Assembly (NCBI GenBank): GCA_965365655.1
Contig: CBDUCN010000272.1
Location: 1 to 7,367, forward strand
Direction: 5' to 3'
Length of the DNA stretch: 7,367 nt
Source: JBFHNV01 sp965365655
GTDB taxonomy: Bacteria; Pseudomonadota; Gammaproteobacteria; HK1
A program made the translations under genes and the position numbers. Under the pieces are notes generated by a model that saw only the letters and a program-made list of their open reading frames with translations, did no database searches and had not been told where the DNA came from. Of this stretch, positions 5,917 through 7,367 are shown piece after piece (within the stretch, counting starts at the first letter, position 1; every line of letters starts with the position of its first letter).

Positions 5917-7222
5917 CGCTCACCTCCCGATGTCCGGCCGGCCGGCGCGCGATCGCCGCGACGAAGCGCCGGCGCAGCTCCTCCACGTTCGCGCGCAGGT
6001 CGAACACCCGTTCCGCCTTCGCGCGGGCCGCGTCCGCGAGCCGGTCGCGCAGCGCCGCGTCCGTGTGCAGCCGTTGCATCGCGTTCGCGAGCAGCACCGG
6101 GATTGCCGGGGGAACCAGCAGCCCGCACTCCTCGTCGTCGATGATCTCGGGGATGCCGGCGACGGTGGTGGAGATCGCCGGCACGCCGCTCGCGAGGGCC
6201 TCGAGCAGCACCGTCGGCAGGCCGTCGCGGTCGCCGCTGTCGCTCACGACGCACGGGAGCACTACCGCGCTCGCCTGGGCCATCAGCTCGATGACGCGCT
6301 CCTGGGGCTGCGCGCCGACCATCTCCACGGTGGACTCGAGGTGGAACGCCGCGATCCGCGCGCGCAGCGCGTCCTCGTCGGGGCCCTGGCCGACGATCAC
6401 GCAGCGGAAATGGTGGCCGCGCTCGGACAGGATCCGGCACGCGTCGATCAGGTCCGGGAACCCCTTCTTCTCGATCAGCCGCCCGACCGCGAGGAAGGTG
6501 GTCCCGGCGCGCACGGCGGGGCGCGGACGGAAGCGGTCGAGGTCGATGCCGTTGTACAGGCGGTGCACCTTGCGTGCCACCGCGGGGCCGCCCAGGGTGC
6601 CGAGATGGCGGCGGTTGTACTCCGACACCGTGATCACGAACGCCGCCTCCGCCATCTTGCGCCGCCGCAGGTCGTCGTCGGTCTGCGTGTCGACGTAGGT
6701 GTGGTAGATGTCGCGCGCGTGGGCGGTGAAGGAGTAGGGGATCCCGCTCAGCCGGCTCGCGAGCAGCGACACGGTCGTCGCGTTGGATCCGAAGTGCGCG
6801 TGCAGGTGCCGGATCCCGCGCGCGGAGGCGAGCGACGCGAGCACCGACGCCTGCAGCGTGAGGTGCGCCGCCTCCGCGGGCTCCTTGCCGGGGAACAGCT
6901 CGGCCAGCGGCGTGTCGCCGTCGCGGATGTCCTCCTCGAGGGAGGTCTTCGCCGGCTCGTCCGCGGCGCCGCCGCGCAGCAGCTTCACCCCTGCGAGCGC
7001 GCTGCGCCCGGGGAGATAGGTCACCTGCGCGCGCAGCGTATCGAGCAGCGCGTGGCGCTCCTCGGCCGGCGGGCGCAGCAGTGAGAAGATCTCGACGTCC
7101 ACGCCCTGGCGCTCGAGCTCGAGCAGCTCGTTGAGGATGAAGGTCTCGGAAAGCCGCGGAAAGCGCTTCAGCACGTACGCGACCCTGGGCACGAATGGCG
7201 CCCCTCGGTGGACTGATGTCAT
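5891..7222 (-). CDS. GT4-type glycosyltransferase, WcaL/AmsK-like
   Basis: This 443-residue GT-B glycosyltransferase probably adds a sugar during exopolysaccharide repeat-unit or glycolipid assembly. Its N-terminus, YVLKRFPRLSETFILNEL at 16-33, matches the LKxFPxxSETF pattern of colanic-acid WcaL-type enzymes. The acceptor domain continues with LHAHFG (140-145) and SFTAHARDIY (164-173). The donor domain has YNGIDLDRF (223-231), VGRLIEKKGF (246-255), VIVGQGPD (275-282) and GLPTVLLEALASGVPAI (334-350). The EX7E motif is Asp333-x7-Glu341, with Asp in place of the first Glu. The called ATG overlaps the upstream stop as ATGA and has only a weak AGAGG seven bases before it. A GTG at codon 11 (7192-7190), with GAGGGG eight bases upstream, would start the protein at PRVAYVLKRFP, which resembles relatives better. 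Its C-terminal codons carry the ribosome-binding site of the next gene. Confidence 0.88.
   Translation of the reverse strand: MTSVHRGAPFVPRVAYVLKRFPRLSETFILNELLELERQGVDVEIFSLLRPPAEERHALLDTLRAQVTYLPGRSALAGVKLLRGGAADEPAKTSLEEDIRDGDTPLAELFPGKEPAEAAHLTLQASVLASLASARGIRHLHAHFGSNATTVSLLASRLSGIPYSFTAHARDIYHTYVDTQTDDDLRRRKMAEAAFVITVSEYNRRHLGTLGGPAVARKVHRLYNGIDLDRFRPRPAVRAGTTFLAVGRLIEKKGFPDLIDACRILSERGHHFRCVIVGQGPDEDALRARIAAFHLESTVEMVGAQPQERVIELMAQASAVVLPCVVSDSGDRDGLPTVLLEALASGVPAISTTVAGIPEIIDDEECGLLVPPAIPVLLANAMQRLHTDAALRDRLADAARAKAERVFDLRANVEELRRRFVAAIARRPAGHREVSDESRVRIG
5921..5928 (-). promoter_or_regulatory. Strong Shine-Dalgarno site for the second glycosyltransferase
   Basis: GGGAGGTG on the minus strand, ending four bases before the ATG at 5916-5914, is the best anti-16S match in the window. 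It fixes that start even though it lies within the last codons of the upstream glycosyltransferase. Confidence 0.7.
7190..7192 (-). other. Alternative GTG start for the WcaL-like glycosyltransferase
   Basis: This in-frame GTG is codon 11 of the longer reading. GAGGGG on the minus strand ends eight bases before it, a better ribosome-binding site than the AGAGG before the upstream ATG. The shorter protein would begin directly at the first beta strand, as usual for GT-B enzymes. The upstream ATG is favoured by its 4-base ATGA overlap with the preceding gene, so I kept it as the main call. Confidence 0.35.
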
Positions 7223-7367
7223 GCGATTGCCTCTGTGAGGGCGAAGTGAGCCGGGCGGGCGGGAAGGTCGGTGCCGCGGGCGATGGTGGCCGCGATGCGC
7301 CGCGCCGCGTGCGTCGCGCCGTCGCCGTCCAGCGTGAAGCGTCGCGCGGGCCGTTCGTCGTCGAGCG
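7219..7367 (-). CDS. C-terminal 48 codons of an upstream gene, possibly a UDP-GlcNAc 2-epimerase (partial)
   Basis: The minus strand is open from the window edge to a TGA at 7221-7219 that overlaps the next gene's ATG as ATGA. This overlap is good evidence that the frame is real and in the same operon. The visible protein begins LDDERPARRFTLDGDG, continues ATHAARRIAATIARG and ends HFALTEAIA. The pattern of GDG, a short Ala/His stretch, Arg-Ile and a helix resembles the last helix of WecB-type UDP-N-acetylglucosamine 2-epimerases. That enzyme class would suit the locus, but 48 residues cannot prove it. A glycosyltransferase C-terminus is an alternative. Presence of a gene is fairly sure; the family is a guess. 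Confidence 0.6.
   Translation of the reverse strand, partial: LDDERPARRFTLDGDGATHAARRIAATIARGTDLPARPAHFALTEAIA

Noticed and set aside
4465..6144. A 559-codon plus-strand frame across the exporter, both glycosyltransferases and their junctions
   Set aside because: It crosses several well-supported minus-strand genes and has no recognisable domain.
1..7367. CRISPR array, tRNA, insertion sequence or integration site
   Set aside because: No regularly spaced repeats, tRNA-like cloverleaf, transposase or flanking direct repeats were seen on either strand by eye.

Overview
The window looks like part of a cell-surface polysaccharide or glycolipid locus from a high-GC (roughly 70% by eye) Gram-negative bacterium, probably a proteobacterium. 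The evidence is a signal-peptide-bearing outer-membrane barrel of the alginate-export type, two GT4-fold glycosyltransferases, an MsbA/PglK-like ABC exporter and a sugar-kinase-like phosphotransferase. No ribosomal or other phylogenetic marker is present, so I do not name a genus.

Layout. Almost everything is on the minus strand and is transcribed from right to left. At the right edge is the last 48 codons of a gene (7219-7367), followed by a WcaL-type glycosyltransferase (5891-7222), a second GT4-type glycosyltransferase (4732-5916), an ABC half-transporter (2922-4721, GTG start) and an aminoglycoside-phosphotransferase-fold kinase (1591-2925). The four junctions are a 4-base ATGA overlap, a 26-base overlap, a 10-base gap and another ATGA overlap, so these five genes form one translationally coupled operon. 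A 194-base gap follows. Its half next to the barrel gene is strikingly AT-rich and holds a weak promoter candidate. Next comes the outer-membrane barrel gene (89-1396). At the left edge, the last 20 codons of a convergent plus-strand gene (1-63) meet the barrel gene across a strong 15-bp hairpin (34-87).

How the parts may fit together (inference). The two glycosyltransferases extend a glycan on the cytoplasmic face. The phosphotransferase phosphorylates a sugar or another hydroxyl of the precursor. The ABC exporter moves a lipid-linked product across the inner membrane, and the barrel lets polymer or product cross the outer membrane. No Wzx, Wzy, Wzm/Wzt, Wza or Wzc protein is visible, but the cluster is cut at the right edge. 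I found no CRISPR array, tRNA, rRNA, insertion sequence or convincing riboswitch. The most interesting points are the kinase-plus-half-transporter pairing, the kinase's altered catalytic loop and long N-terminal region, and the acidic character of a barrel whose best-known relative has a basic pore.
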